This document shows positions 1 to 7,081 of a stretch of 64,000 nucleotides of DNA, one piece after another. A program made the position numbers and the translations under genes. The stretch covers positions 118,055-182,054 of the forward strand of contig VGCE01000003.1 of NCBI GenBank assembly GCA_016870155.1, given 5' to 3'. The DNA comes from Actinomycetota bacterium (GTDB lineage: Bacteria > Actinomycetota > Thermoleophilia > Miltoncostaeales > Miltoncostaeaceae). The notes under the pieces were generated by a model. The model was given only the letters and a program-made list of their open reading frames with translations, did not search any database and was not told the origin of the DNA. Numbering within the stretch: position 1 is the stretch's first letter; each line of letters opens with the position of its first letter.

Positions 1-778
1 CGGTGACCACCACGAAGCGCGATGAGTCGGATGACAAGAGCAACCTTACGGCCGTCGCCCGGTCGCTGAAGCCCTCGTACATGCCCTCGAACGACTGCAG
101 GAACTCCGAGATGTCGGTGAGCAGCTGCGCTCCGGTGAGGCGCTCCACGACGGACATCACCATGTGTCCACCGGCCTGCAGCGCGCGCCATCCGGTGCGC
201 CCCGCGCCCGCGCGCGGGCCAAGCAGCAGCCGCAGGCCCCGGCCCTGGACGAAGCGCGTCATGCGCTCGGGGGCGTCGAGGAAGTCCAGGGCATTGCGCG
301 CCGGCGGGGTGTCCAGCACCACGACGTCGTAGTCGCCCGAGTCCACGAGCTCGTGCAGGCGCTCCACCGCCATGAACTCCTGCGCGCCGGCCACGCCCGT
401 GGACAGATGCCGGTAGACGCGATTGCGCAGGATCTTCTTTCGGGCGGCCTCGTCGGGCGCCTCGCGCGCCACGAGGCGGTCGAAGGTGGCCTGCGGGTCG
501 AGCTGCAGGGCGTCGAGCGTCCCCTGCATGCGCATGCCCGCGGCCTCCACCCGCGACGGGTCCACGCGATGCGGGGTGTCGCCCAGGTGGTGGATCCCCA
601 GGGCGCTGGCCAGGCGCCGTGCCGGGTCGATGGTGACCACCGCCACGCGTGCCCCGCGGGCGGCGAGCCCGAGGGCCAGGGCCGCCGACACCGTGGTCTT
701 GCCCACGCCCCCTGCGCCGGCCACCACCACCACGCGGCGTCCCTCCAGCAGCTGCACGAGGTCGAACGTGTCGCTCAC
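1..778 (-). CDS. ArsA/Get3-family ATPase, second of a pair (partial, C-terminus outside window)
   Basis: Soluble P-loop ATPase of the ArsA/Get3 class; the first 259 codons are visible and the gene runs off the left edge. The P-loop reads AGAGGVGKT at residues 20-28 and the switch region DTPP at 156-159. The lysine that normally occupies the second P-loop position in this class (GKGGVGKT) is alanine here, whereas the partner gene keeps it. The GTG start at 778-776 overlaps the stop of the upstream partner (GTGA), so the two are probably co-translated and may form a heterodimer, as proposed for the adjacent mycobacterial Get3-like pair. Substrate is unknown; nothing here links it to arsenite. 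Confidence 0.85.
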   Translation of the reverse strand, partial: MSDTFDLVQLLEGRRVVVVAGAGGVGKTTVSAALALGLAARGARVAVVTIDPARRLASALGIHHLGDTPHRVDPSRVEAAGMRMQGTLDALQLDPQATFDRLVAREAPDEAARKKILRNRVYRHLSTGVAGAQEFMAVERLHELVDSGDYDVVVLDTPPARNALDFLDAPERMTRFVQGRGLRLLLGPRAGAGRTGWRALQAGGHMVMSVVERLTGAQLLTDISEFLQSFEGMYEGFSDRATAVRLLLSSDSSRFVVVT

Positions 779-1725
779 GCGGCGCCCCTCACGGCGGGGT
801 CGCGCATCAGCGCCGCAGAAAGCACCTCGAGCCCGCCTGACCCGGGTGCGAGGTCGGGGACCAGCGGCAGGACGGCCACCGGCAACGCGGAGTCGCGTGC
901 GAGCACCTCCACCTCGCGGTCGTCGTGGCGTGCGCCCTCGGCCACGGCGATTGCCGCCTGCGCGGCGGCGCGCTCGGCGTCGCCCGTCGCCGGGTCGGCA
1001 CGCACCGCGCCGAGTGCCTGGACATCGGCGTCGGTGAACAGCGACCGCCGCACAGCGTTGGCCACGGCGCACGTCACCGGCATCGAACGCGCGCGGAGCG
1101 CCTGCACGGCCTCCACCGCCTCCGTCACGGCCAGGTCCTCGGGCGTGGCCACCACGGCGATGCCCGTGGCGGCGGGGTGGCGCACCACCTTCTCGATCGC
1201 CTCGGCCTGGTCCTTGATGGGGCCCGACCCGGCGAGGGCGCGCGCGTTGCCCGCGGCCTCGAGCAGCGCGATGCCATGCCCGGTCGCGGGGGAGTCCACC
1301 ACCAGGCGATCCCACACGGGCGCGCCATCGCGCACGGTGGTTGCGAGGTCCCAGATCTTCCCGAGCGTCACCAGCTCAGCCAGCCCCGGCGCGGCCTGGG
1401 TCACCTGATGGAACGCGCGGCTGCGGGCCATCATCTCCACGAGGGGCCTCACCTTCAACTGGATGCCGAGGTACTCCTGCGTGGCCAGCTCGGCGTCGAC
1501 CGTGAGCGCGGACAGGCCCGGGCGCACCTCCACGGGGTCGGCAAGCGACGGGGCCGTGCCGAACAGCGCCTCGGTGCGGGTCTCGGCGCCCACTTCCACC
1601 AGCAGCGTGCGATGGCCAGCGTCCGCGAGGCCCAGCGCCAAGGCGGCCGCGACGGCCGTCTTGCCCGCACCGCCCTTCCCGAGCACGAATGCCAGTCGGC
1701 GGTCGGTGAGCGGTGGAACCCCCAT
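775..1725 (-). CDS. ArsA/Get3-family ATPase, first of a pair
   Basis: A 316-residue P-loop ATPase with GKGGAGKT at residues 16-23, which keeps the class-specific lysine. The family uses ATP-driven dimer switching to hand on cargo such as tail-anchored membrane proteins, or to drive anion export; which applies here cannot be told. The ATG at 1725 is chosen over two upstream in-frame options because GGAGG lies five bases before it. It overlaps the next ATPase gene by four bases, so they form one operon, possibly preceded by the small gene ending at 1736. Confidence 0.88.
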   Translation of the reverse strand: MGVPPLTDRRLAFVLGKGGAGKTAVAAALALGLADAGHRTLLVEVGAETRTEALFGTAPSLADPVEVRPGLSALTVDAELATQEYLGIQLKVRPLVEMMARSRAFHQVTQAAPGLAELVTLGKIWDLATTVRDGAPVWDRLVVDSPATGHGIALLEAAGNARALAGSGPIKDQAEAIEKVVRHPAATGIAVVATPEDLAVTEAVEAVQALRARSMPVTCAVANAVRRSLFTDADVQALGAVRADPATGDAERAAAQAAIAVAEGARHDDREVEVLARDSALPVAVLPLVPDLAPGSGGLEVLSAALMRDPAVRGAA

Positions 1726-1735
1726 TGCCTCCACC

Positions 1736-1957
1736 CTAGCCAGCACCGGGCCCCGGGCCGATGGCGCCCGTCGCGGCGGGCGCCATCGGCCCGCCCACCG
1801 TCACCGCCTCGGGCCCCATGCGCACGCCCACCGCCGGGCGTCCCGGGTGACCGAGGCAGTCGCCCGTCAGCACCGTGAGGCGCGCCGTCGTCCCGTGCCC
1901 CAGCGCGCGGAGGCCGTCGTGGGCGGCCCCCGTGGCGGCGACCCGGTTGAGGTGCAT
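1736..1957 (-). CDS. hypothetical small protein upstream of the ArsA pair
   Basis: A 73-codon reading frame ending 10 bases before the ArsA start. It is not recognised. Support for coding: nearly every third codon position is G or C, as in neighbouring real genes, and a GACACT hexamer sits six bases before the ATG, the spacing seen at leaderless genes in this window. The composition is Gly/Ala/Pro-rich without a clear domain. It could be a leader gene of the ArsA operon or chance open sequence in GC-rich DNA; an ATG at 1978 is an alternative start. Confidence 0.35.
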   Translation of the reverse strand: MHLNRVAATGAAHDGLRALGHGTTARLTVLTGDCLGHPGRPAVGVRMGPEAVTVGGPMAPAATGAIGPGPGAG

Positions 1958-1962
1958 GGCGG

Positions 1963-1969
1963 TAGTGTC
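1963..1969. promoter_or_regulatory. overlapping divergent -10 elements (TAGTGTC / GACACTA)
   Basis: Read rightward, TAGTGT ends eight bases before the ATG at 1977. Read leftward, GACACT ends six bases before the ATG at 1957. The same seven bases could serve both directions, giving two leaderless transcripts with mutually exclusive polymerase binding. Inferred from spacing only. Confidence 0.4.
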
Positions 1970-1976
1970 CCGGTCC

Positions 1977-2336
1977 ATGGGCTGGAACAGCTGGACAATC
2001 ACCGGGTCGGCCATCGCGCTCATCATCCTCCTCGCCCTCGGGCTTGCGTATGCGATCGTGCGCGGCCTGAGGCTGAAGCGCCGCGTGGGTGCGGCGATCA
2101 TGCGCATGTCGCCGATACTCGCGGGTATCAGCGCGAGCGCCGGGCAGATCGAGGATGGCATTGCGAAGGCCGAGGAAGGCGCCAGGGAGCTGTCGGCCGA
2201 GATTGAGCGCCTGCGCCTGAGGGTTGCTGAGCTGCAGGTGATCAGCGGCCACGCGCTGGCGGCCATCAAGGAGATTCGCGGTCCGCTGGGCTGGCTCGCG
2301 GGCGTGCGCGCCCTCGTGAAGTACCGCGGCCGGTAG
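1977..2336 (+). CDS. small single-span membrane protein with coiled coil
   Basis: A 119-residue protein. Residues 8-28 form one hydrophobic segment, followed by a basic patch (RLKRR, 32-36) that would hold the remainder in the cytoplasm, and a heptad-like Glu/Arg/Leu stretch at about 55-90 suggesting a coiled coil. The pattern recalls actinobacterial small envelope proteins (DUF948-like), but assignment is uncertain. The start at 1977 is chosen because TAGTGT lies eight bases upstream and no ribosome binding site is visible. It is followed after two bases by the Ppx/GppA gene, so the two are probably co-transcribed. Confidence 0.7.
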   Translation: MGWNSWTITGSAIALIILLALGLAYAIVRGLRLKRRVGAAIMRMSPILAGISASAGQIEDGIAKAEEGARELSAEIERLRLRVAELQVISGHALAAIKEIRGPLGWLAGVRALVKYRGR

Positions 2337-2338
2337 CC

Positions 2339-3259
2339 GTGCGGGCCGCCGTCGTGGACGTCGGCTCCAACTCCACGAGGCTGCTGCTGCTCGAGGCGAT
2401 CGGGCCGGACGGCGCCGCTGGGGAGAGGGTCACCACGCTCACCGGCCTCCGGCGCGGCGCGGCGCCCGATGGATCGTTGACGCCCGAGGCGCTGGAGCGG
2501 CTCGGCGCATGCCTGGATGCCTTCGCGGCGCGCATCGCCGCGGCTGGGTCGCCGCCCGTGGTGGCGGTCGGCACCTCGGCCGTGCGCGACGCGCCCAACC
2601 GCGGCCACGTCGTGGCGCTGGTGCGCGACCGGCTCGGCGCGGACCTCGAGGTGGTGGACGGCCGTCGCGAGGCCGCGCTGGCCTTCGCGGGCGCCCGCCT
2701 GGCGCTGGCGGATGGTTCATCGCCCTGCCGAATGCTCGACATCGGCGGCGGCAGCACCGAGGTGGTGCAGGGCGATGAGTCCGGTGCGCGCCATGCCGTG
2801 AGCCTGCCCCTCGGGGTGAACCGCCAGGGGGAGATGATCTGCGCGGATCCCCCGCCACCGGGCGACGTGATAGCGGTGCGCGCGGTGGCCCGCGCGCTGG
2901 TGCACGAGGCCGCGGGGGCGTTCCCGGCCGCGGGCCCGCTGCTGGGCGTGGCGGGAACCATCACCACGGCGGCGGCGATCCTCGACGGCGGGTACGACCC
3001 CGACGAGGTGCATGGCATGGTGATCACTCGCGATCAGGCAGAGGCCGTGCTGTCGCGGCTCGCGGCGATGGACGATGCCGACCGTCGGGCCGTGGCGGGA
3101 CTGCACCCCGATCGCGCCAACGTCATCGTACCGGGGCTGGCGATCCTTTGCGGGGCCCTGGAGGCCCTCGAAGCCGACAAGATCGTGGTGTCCGAGCGCG
3201 ACATCCTCGACGGCATCGCGCTGGAGTGGAATTCCTCGGGACCGCGCGCGGGCGAATAG
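2339..3259 (+). CDS. ppx: Ppx/GppA-family phosphatase (exopolyphosphatase or pppGpp phosphohydrolase)
   Basis: A 306-residue protein of the sugar-kinase/Hsp70/actin ATPase fold. The family removes terminal phosphate from polyphosphate or converts pppGpp to ppGpp; substrate cannot be assigned from sequence. Visible motifs are the N-terminal phosphate loop DVGSNSTRLL (7-16), the catalytic-glutamate region REAALAF (110-116) and the second phosphate loop DIGGGSTE (134-141). It has only the two core domains and lacks the long C-terminal extension of the enterobacterial enzyme, as is usual in actinobacteria. The GTG start at 2339 lies two bases after the stop of the upstream membrane protein. Confidence 0.9.
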   Translation: MRAAVVDVGSNSTRLLLLEAIGPDGAAGERVTTLTGLRRGAAPDGSLTPEALERLGACLDAFAARIAAAGSPPVVAVGTSAVRDAPNRGHVVALVRDRLGADLEVVDGRREAALAFAGARLALADGSSPCRMLDIGGGSTEVVQGDESGARHAVSLPLGVNRQGEMICADPPPPGDVIAVRAVARALVHEAAGAFPAAGPLLGVAGTITTAAAILDGGYDPDEVHGMVITRDQAEAVLSRLAAMDDADRRAVAGLHPDRANVIVPGLAILCGALEALEADKIVVSERDILDGIALEWNSSGPRAGE

Positions 3260-3262
3260 ACT
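3257..3262 (+). promoter_or_regulatory. leaderless-type -10 hexamer TAGACT
   Basis: TAGACT followed by six bases and the ATG at 3269, with no ribosome binding site. The first three bases are also the stop codon of the Ppx gene, so chance is possible; the downstream gene could equally be read from the upstream operon. Confidence 0.3.
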
Positions 3263-3268
3263 GCCGCC

Positions 3269-3535
3269 ATGGGCACCGAGCCGAGAGCAGACGCAGTGGC
3301 GCATGAGGACGCCGTGAACGCGGTGGACGGCCTCGCCGATGCCCTCGCGCGCACCGAGGACCCGACCGACGACCGTCGCATGATCTTCTCGAAGGGCGAG
3401 AACACGCGGCACATACGGTTCGAGCAGGTGCTCAACCGCTGGCCGCTGTTACCCGAGGACTGGGCACGGCGCGTGGAGGACACCCGCATGGCGTCGGTGG
3501 ATCGCACGCCGGGCGCCGCGACCTTCGGGCGCTGA
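3269..3535 (+). CDS. hypothetical protein (88 aa)
   Basis: An 88-residue soluble protein of unknown function with an acidic N-terminal half and a central basic/aromatic patch (residues about 36-66, including ENTRHIRFEQ and RWPLLPEDW). Codon use matches neighbouring genes, including G/C third positions. It starts nine bases after the Ppx stop and ends 20 bases before tRNA-Leu. No domain recognised. Confidence 0.6.
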   Translation: MGTEPRADAVAHEDAVNAVDGLADALARTEDPTDDRRMIFSKGENTRHIRFEQVLNRWPLLPEDWARRVEDTRMASVDRTPGAATFGR

Positions 3536-3555
3536 CCTCGTGCCCTCGACGGCGT

Positions 3556-3639
3556 GCCGGAGTGGCGGAACTGGTAGACGCGGGGGACTTAAAATCCCCG
3601 GTCCCTCGGGGCGTGCGGGTTCGAATCCCGCCTCCGGCT
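3556..3639 (+). tRNA. tRNA-Leu (anticodon TAA)
   Basis: Acceptor arms GCCGGAG (3556-3562) and CTCCGGC (3632-3638) pair fully. The anticodon stem GGGGA/TCCCC encloses CTTAAAA with anticodon TAA, a long class II variable arm follows, and the T-arm is GCGGG-TTCGAAT-CCCGC. The 3' CCA is not encoded. The discriminator base at 3639 is T, whereas bacterial tRNA-Leu normally carries A73, an identity element for leucyl-tRNA synthetase. Confidence 0.95.
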
Positions 3640-3647
3640 CATGCATC

Positions 3648-3686
3648 GTCCACCCGGCGGACCCGCGGGGGGCCCGCCGGGTGGAC
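3648..3686. terminator. bidirectional hairpin between tRNA-Leu and the HU gene
   Basis: A perfect 13-bp stem (3648-3660 with 3674-3686) and 13-base loop sits between the 3' ends of tRNA-Leu (rightward) and the HU gene (leftward). There is no T-run, as is common for GC-rich actinobacterial terminators. Confidence 0.65.
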
Positions 3687-3697
3687 ATGAGGATCGG

Positions 3698-3976
3698 CTA
3701 TCCGGCCGTCGAGCGCTTGAGCTGTGCGCCCGCCTGGAAGCGGGGCACCTTGCGCGCCGGGATGTGGATCTTCCTGCCGGGGTTCCGGGGGTCAACGCCC
3801 TCGCGTGCGGCGCGGTGCGACACCGAGAACTTGCCGAAGCCGGAGAACTGCACCTCGTCTCCGGCCTTGAGCGCGAGCTCGATCTCGTCCAGGACCGCCT
3901 GCACTGCACGGGTTGCCTGGTCGTTGGTGAGGTCGGCTGCACGCGCGACGCGCTTGACGAAGTCGGCCTTGGTCAT
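3698..3976 (-). CDS. hup: HU-family nucleoid DNA-binding protein
   Basis: A 92-residue histone-like protein that dimerises, binds and bends DNA with little sequence preference and compacts the nucleoid. The whole HU fold is present: N-terminal helices, GDEVQFSGFGKFSV (39-52) and the DNA-binding arm with NPGRKI (65-70). It lacks the long lysine/alanine-rich tail of mycobacterial HU. The ATG at 3976 follows GGAG with good spacing. A TACCGT hexamer at 4039-4044 on the same strand would give a leader of about 55 bases. Confidence 0.95.
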   Translation of the reverse strand: MTKADFVKRVARAADLTNDQATRAVQAVLDEIELALKAGDEVQFSGFGKFSVSHRAAREGVDPRNPGRKIHIPARKVPRFQAGAQLKRSTAG

Positions 3977-4038
3977 GGGTCTCCTCGCTTCGGTGATCTC
4001 CGGACGGAGGCTGCAGCGATCGCTGCGAAGTGCCGGTG

Positions 4039-4044
4039 ACGGTA
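4039..4044 (-). promoter_or_regulatory. candidate -10 (TACCGT) for the HU gene
   Basis: TACCGT on the leftward strand about 63 bases before the HU start, matching the TANNNT pattern seen across this window. Transcription from here would give a leadered mRNA with the GGAG ribosome binding site. Confidence 0.35.
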
Positions 4045-4108
4045 CCAACGCACCCGGACGCATCCCCGTCGGCGGGCATGAAAAATGGCTTCGCGCAGGG
4101 GTTTTTGC

Positions 4109-4738
4109 ATGTTGAAGCGCGATTCCACGCCGCGCATCGACGTGGACTTCCCCGGTCCGGGGCTGGCGGGCGTGCGGTGGTGGCCGGGGCGCGGCAGCGG
4201 GCGACCGCAGCAGGCCGACCGGCTCGACCTCACGCTGGGCCTGCTCGCATGGGGCATCCACCGCACGCACGAGGCCGAGGTGCGACCTGCGGCTGATCGC
4301 ATTCGCGAGCTCGCCACCGCGGTGTCCCGGAGCTCCGATGGCAGGGTGCCCGAGGGAGCCGTGCGCGTGGCCACGCGCACCCAGGGCGTGGTCCCCGTGC
4401 GGTTGTGCGCCTGGTCGGGTGATCGCGGACTCACGCGGGTGAGGGCCGGGATCTCGAAGTCGTCGGTTGGCCCGGTGCCGCTCGTGAAGGGATCCCCGGC
4501 GGCGGGAACACTGGTGCTGGCCGGCCTGTGCGCCGCGATGGACCAGTCGGAGTCGGGCGACGCCGACGACCGCCTCGCCCTCGCCCTGTCGCTCGAGGGG
4601 GTCATCGCCTGGTACGCCGAGGCCCACCGGATGACCCCCGCGCGCGACGCCGTGCGTGCGGCCCGGTCCCATGCCGTCGAGCGGCTGAAGGCGGTGGGCC
4701 AGGCGCTGCCCCCCTGCCTGGGGGATGGCCCGGGCTAG
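4109..4738 (+). CDS. hypothetical protein (209 aa)
   Basis: Unrecognised soluble protein, 209 residues from the ATG at 4109 (an ATG at 4085 adds eight). It is rich in Ala/Arg/Gly, with a predicted helical C-terminal third containing ALALSLEGVIAWYAEAH at about 165-181. It is divergent from HU and convergent with acetyl-CoA synthetase, sharing the CTAG at 4735-4738 as stop for both genes. Codon use is typical of the window. Confidence 0.6.
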   Translation: MLKRDSTPRIDVDFPGPGLAGVRWWPGRGSGRPQQADRLDLTLGLLAWGIHRTHEAEVRPAADRIRELATAVSRSSDGRVPEGAVRVATRTQGVVPVRLCAWSGDRGLTRVRAGISKSSVGPVPLVKGSPAAGTLVLAGLCAAMDQSESGDADDRLALALSLEGVIAWYAEAHRMTPARDAVRAARSHAVERLKAVGQALPPCLGDGPG

Positions 4739-6714
4739 TCCTCCTCGTGCGGGTTCGTCACCGCGAGCTCGGCGATCTCGGTGACGATCTCCTCGTTGGC
4801 GAGGGTGGTCACGTCGCCGAGCTTGCGGTGCTCGGACACATCGCGCAGGAGCCGCCGCATGATCTTCCCCGAGCGGGTCTTGGGCAGGTCGGGCGTGAGC
4901 ACGATGGACGCCGGCTTGGCGATGGGGCCGATCTGCTTGGCCACGTGGTCGCGCAGTTCGGCGATGAGCGCGTCGTCTCCCGCCACCCCGTCGCGCAGCG
5001 TCACGAAGGCCGCGATGGCCTCTCCAGTCACCTCATCGGCCCGGCCCACGACGGCGGCCTCGGCCACGGCAGCGTGGTCCACCAGCGCGCTCTCCACCTC
5101 GATCGTGGAGAGGCGATGCCCCGACACGTTCATGACGTCGTCGATGCGCCCGAGCAGCCAGAAGTCGCCGTCGTCGTCGATGCGGCAGCCGTCGCCCGCC
5201 AGGTAGAGGCCCGGGAACCGGCTCCAGTAGGTCTCCACGTAGCGGTCGTCATCACCGAGGATCGTGCGCAGCATCGAGGGCCACGGGCGGTCGATCACCA
5301 GGTAGCCCCCCTGCCCGCGCGGCACGTCCTCTCCATCCTCTCCCACCACGCGCGCCGAGATGCCCGGCATGGGGCGCGATGCCGAGCCGGGCTTGAGCGT
5401 GGTGATGGCCGGCAGCGGGCTGATCATGATGCTCCCGGTCTCGGTTTGCCACCAGGTGTCCACGACGGGGGCCGTGCCGCCGCCGATGTGGTCGCGGTAC
5501 CACTCCCAGGCCTCGGGGTTGATGGGCTCGCCGACGCTGCCGAGTACCCGGATGCGCGAGAGGTCGTGCACCTGCGGGAAGCTGTCGCCCCACTTCATGT
5601 ATGTGCGTATCGCCGTGGGCGCCGTGTAGAGGATCGACACGCGGTAGCGCTCGGCGATCTCCCAGATGCGGTTGTGCGACGGGAACGCCGGTGCCCCCTC
5701 GTACATCACGCTCGTGGCGCCGTTGGCCAGGGGTCCGTACACGATGTAGGAGTGGCCGGTGACCCACCCGATGTCGGCCGCGCACCAGTAGATGTCGTCA
5801 TCGCGCAGGTCGAATACCGTGCGATGCGTGGACGCCGCGCCGGTGAGGTATCCCCCGGTGGTGTGCACGATTCCCTTGGGCTTACCGGTGGTGCCGGACG
5901 TGTAGAGCGCGAAGAGCATCTGCTCGGCGTCCATGGGCTCGGCCGGGCGGTGGGGGTCGGCGGCGTCCTCGATGTCCTGGAACCACAGGTCGCGGCCGTC
6001 GGTCCACTCCACCGGCTCACCGCTTCGACGCGCCACCACGCAGTGCCTCACGCCGGGAACCTGCGCCAGCGCGTCGTCGGAGTTCGCCTTGAGCGGGACG
6101 TGCTTGCCTGCGCGGAACGAGTGATCCTGGGTCACCAGCACCGTGGCCCGGAAGTCCTCCATGCGGTCGCGCAGGGCCTCGGCCGAGAACCCGCCGAACA
6201 CCACCGTGTGGGCGGCGCCGAGGCGCGCGCACGCGAGCATGGCGATCGGCAACTCGAGGATCATCCCCATGTAGATGGCCACGCGCCCACCGCGCCCCAC
6301 CCCGAGGTCCTCCAGCGCATTGGCGAACCTGCACACGCGTTCGTGCAACTCGGCGTAGGTAATGCTCTGCCGGTCGCCGGGCTCGCCCTCCCAGTGGAAG
6401 GCCGCGCGGTCCCCGCGCTCGGGCAGGTGGCGATCGAGGCAGTTGGCGGCCACGTTGAGGGTGCCGCCGGTGAACCACCGGTAGAAGGGCGCGTCGGACT
6501 CGTCGAGCGCGACGTCCCATGGAGAATCCCACTGCAGGCGGTGCGCCTGCTCCTCCCACCATCCGATGGGATCGGCCTCGGCGCGGGCGTACACGGCGGA
6601 GCTGCCCAGCACCGCGTATGGGGCCATTCCCGCGGGAGGCGGGTAGGTGACGCCCTCCTGCTGAAGCGCGTCGATTGCCTGTCCCCTTCCCGCCACCGCG
6701 ACTCCCTCCGCCAT
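4735..6714 (-). CDS. acsA: acetyl-CoA synthetase (AMP-forming)
   Basis: A 659-residue acyl-adenylate enzyme converting acetate, ATP and CoA to acetyl-CoA, AMP and PPi in the cytoplasm. It has the N-terminal ACS segment, the adenylate core motif YTSGTTGKPKG (271-281), the acetate-pocket region WWQTETG (about 420) and the C-terminal catalytic lysine in TRSGKIMRR (K617), the usual site of regulatory acetylation. Length is typical. Transcription probably begins at TACACT (6731-6736), giving a very short leader. No acetylase or deacetylase gene is adjacent. Confidence 0.96.
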   Translation of the reverse strand: MAEGVAVAGRGQAIDALQQEGVTYPPPAGMAPYAVLGSSAVYARAEADPIGWWEEQAHRLQWDSPWDVALDESDAPFYRWFTGGTLNVAANCLDRHLPERGDRAAFHWEGEPGDRQSITYAELHERVCRFANALEDLGVGRGGRVAIYMGMILELPIAMLACARLGAAHTVVFGGFSAEALRDRMEDFRATVLVTQDHSFRAGKHVPLKANSDDALAQVPGVRHCVVARRSGEPVEWTDGRDLWFQDIEDAADPHRPAEPMDAEQMLFALYTSGTTGKPKGIVHTTGGYLTGAASTHRTVFDLRDDDIYWCAADIGWVTGHSYIVYGPLANGATSVMYEGAPAFPSHNRIWEIAERYRVSILYTAPTAIRTYMKWGDSFPQVHDLSRIRVLGSVGEPINPEAWEWYRDHIGGGTAPVVDTWWQTETGSIMISPLPAITTLKPGSASRPMPGISARVVGEDGEDVPRGQGGYLVIDRPWPSMLRTILGDDDRYVETYWSRFPGLYLAGDGCRIDDDGDFWLLGRIDDVMNVSGHRLSTIEVESALVDHAAVAEAAVVGRADEVTGEAIAAFVTLRDGVAGDDALIAELRDHVAKQIGPIAKPASIVLTPDLPKTRSGKIMRRLLRDVSEHRKLGDVTTLANEEIVTEIAELAVTNPHEED

Positions 6715-6730
6715 GCCTTAAGGTTCGGCG

Positions 6731-6736
6731 AGTGTA
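6731..6736 (-). promoter_or_regulatory. candidate -10 (TACACT) for acsA
   Basis: TACACT on the leftward strand, 16 bases before the acsA ATG at 6714. The leader would be about nine bases, with no ribosome binding site visible. Confidence 0.35.
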
Positions 6737-6783
6737 CGCGCGCCGCGTGCGTCGCGCGCGGCAACGCCCGAGGGGTGCAGGTG

Positions 6784-7080
6784 ATGGCCGAATACACGCC
6801 GGGACGGGGCGCGCCCACGGGCGCAGCCGGGCGCGAAGCCCGCTGGGCGGCCGTGCTCGCGCGCTGGCCGGTGCTCGCCGAGCCGTGGGCGCAGGACATG
6901 GAGCGCCGTCGCGTGGATGCCTCGGAGCCCGCGAGGGTCTCCCCGGCGGCCCGCACCGGCGCCAACGCCGTGGAGCTCGGCATCACCCCCCTGCAGGCGA
7001 TCAACCGCGCGCTCGGCCTGCCCGACGATCACGGCGTGGACGAGGTGCAGCGGCGCCGCGAGGACGCCTCCGGAGGCTAG
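6784..7080 (+). CDS. hypothetical protein (98 aa)
   Basis: A 98-residue Ala/Arg-rich soluble protein with a probable helical centre (WAAVLARWPVLAEPWAQD, about 21-38). The ATG at 6784 follows AGGGG at a workable distance. It lies between the divergent acsA promoter and the end of the VanW gene, whose stop begins two bases beyond its own. No family recognised; coding is supported mainly by third-position GC. Confidence 0.5.
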   Translation: MAEYTPGRGAPTGAAGREARWAAVLARWPVLAEPWAQDMERRRVDASEPARVSPAARTGANAVELGITPLQAINRALGLPDDHGVDEVQRRREDASGG

Positions 7081-7081
7081 G

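Noticed and set aside
6725-6735. TTCGGCGAGTG upstream of acsA, identical to part of the structured repeat core
   Set aside because: Only 11 bases match; the second core strand and the enclosing stem are absent, so chance similarity is likely.
4528-7080. 850-codon rightward open frame
   Set aside because: It lies antisense to acsA, whose protein has all family motifs. Long antisense frames are expected in very GC-rich DNA; only its last 98 codons, beyond acsA, were kept as a possible gene.
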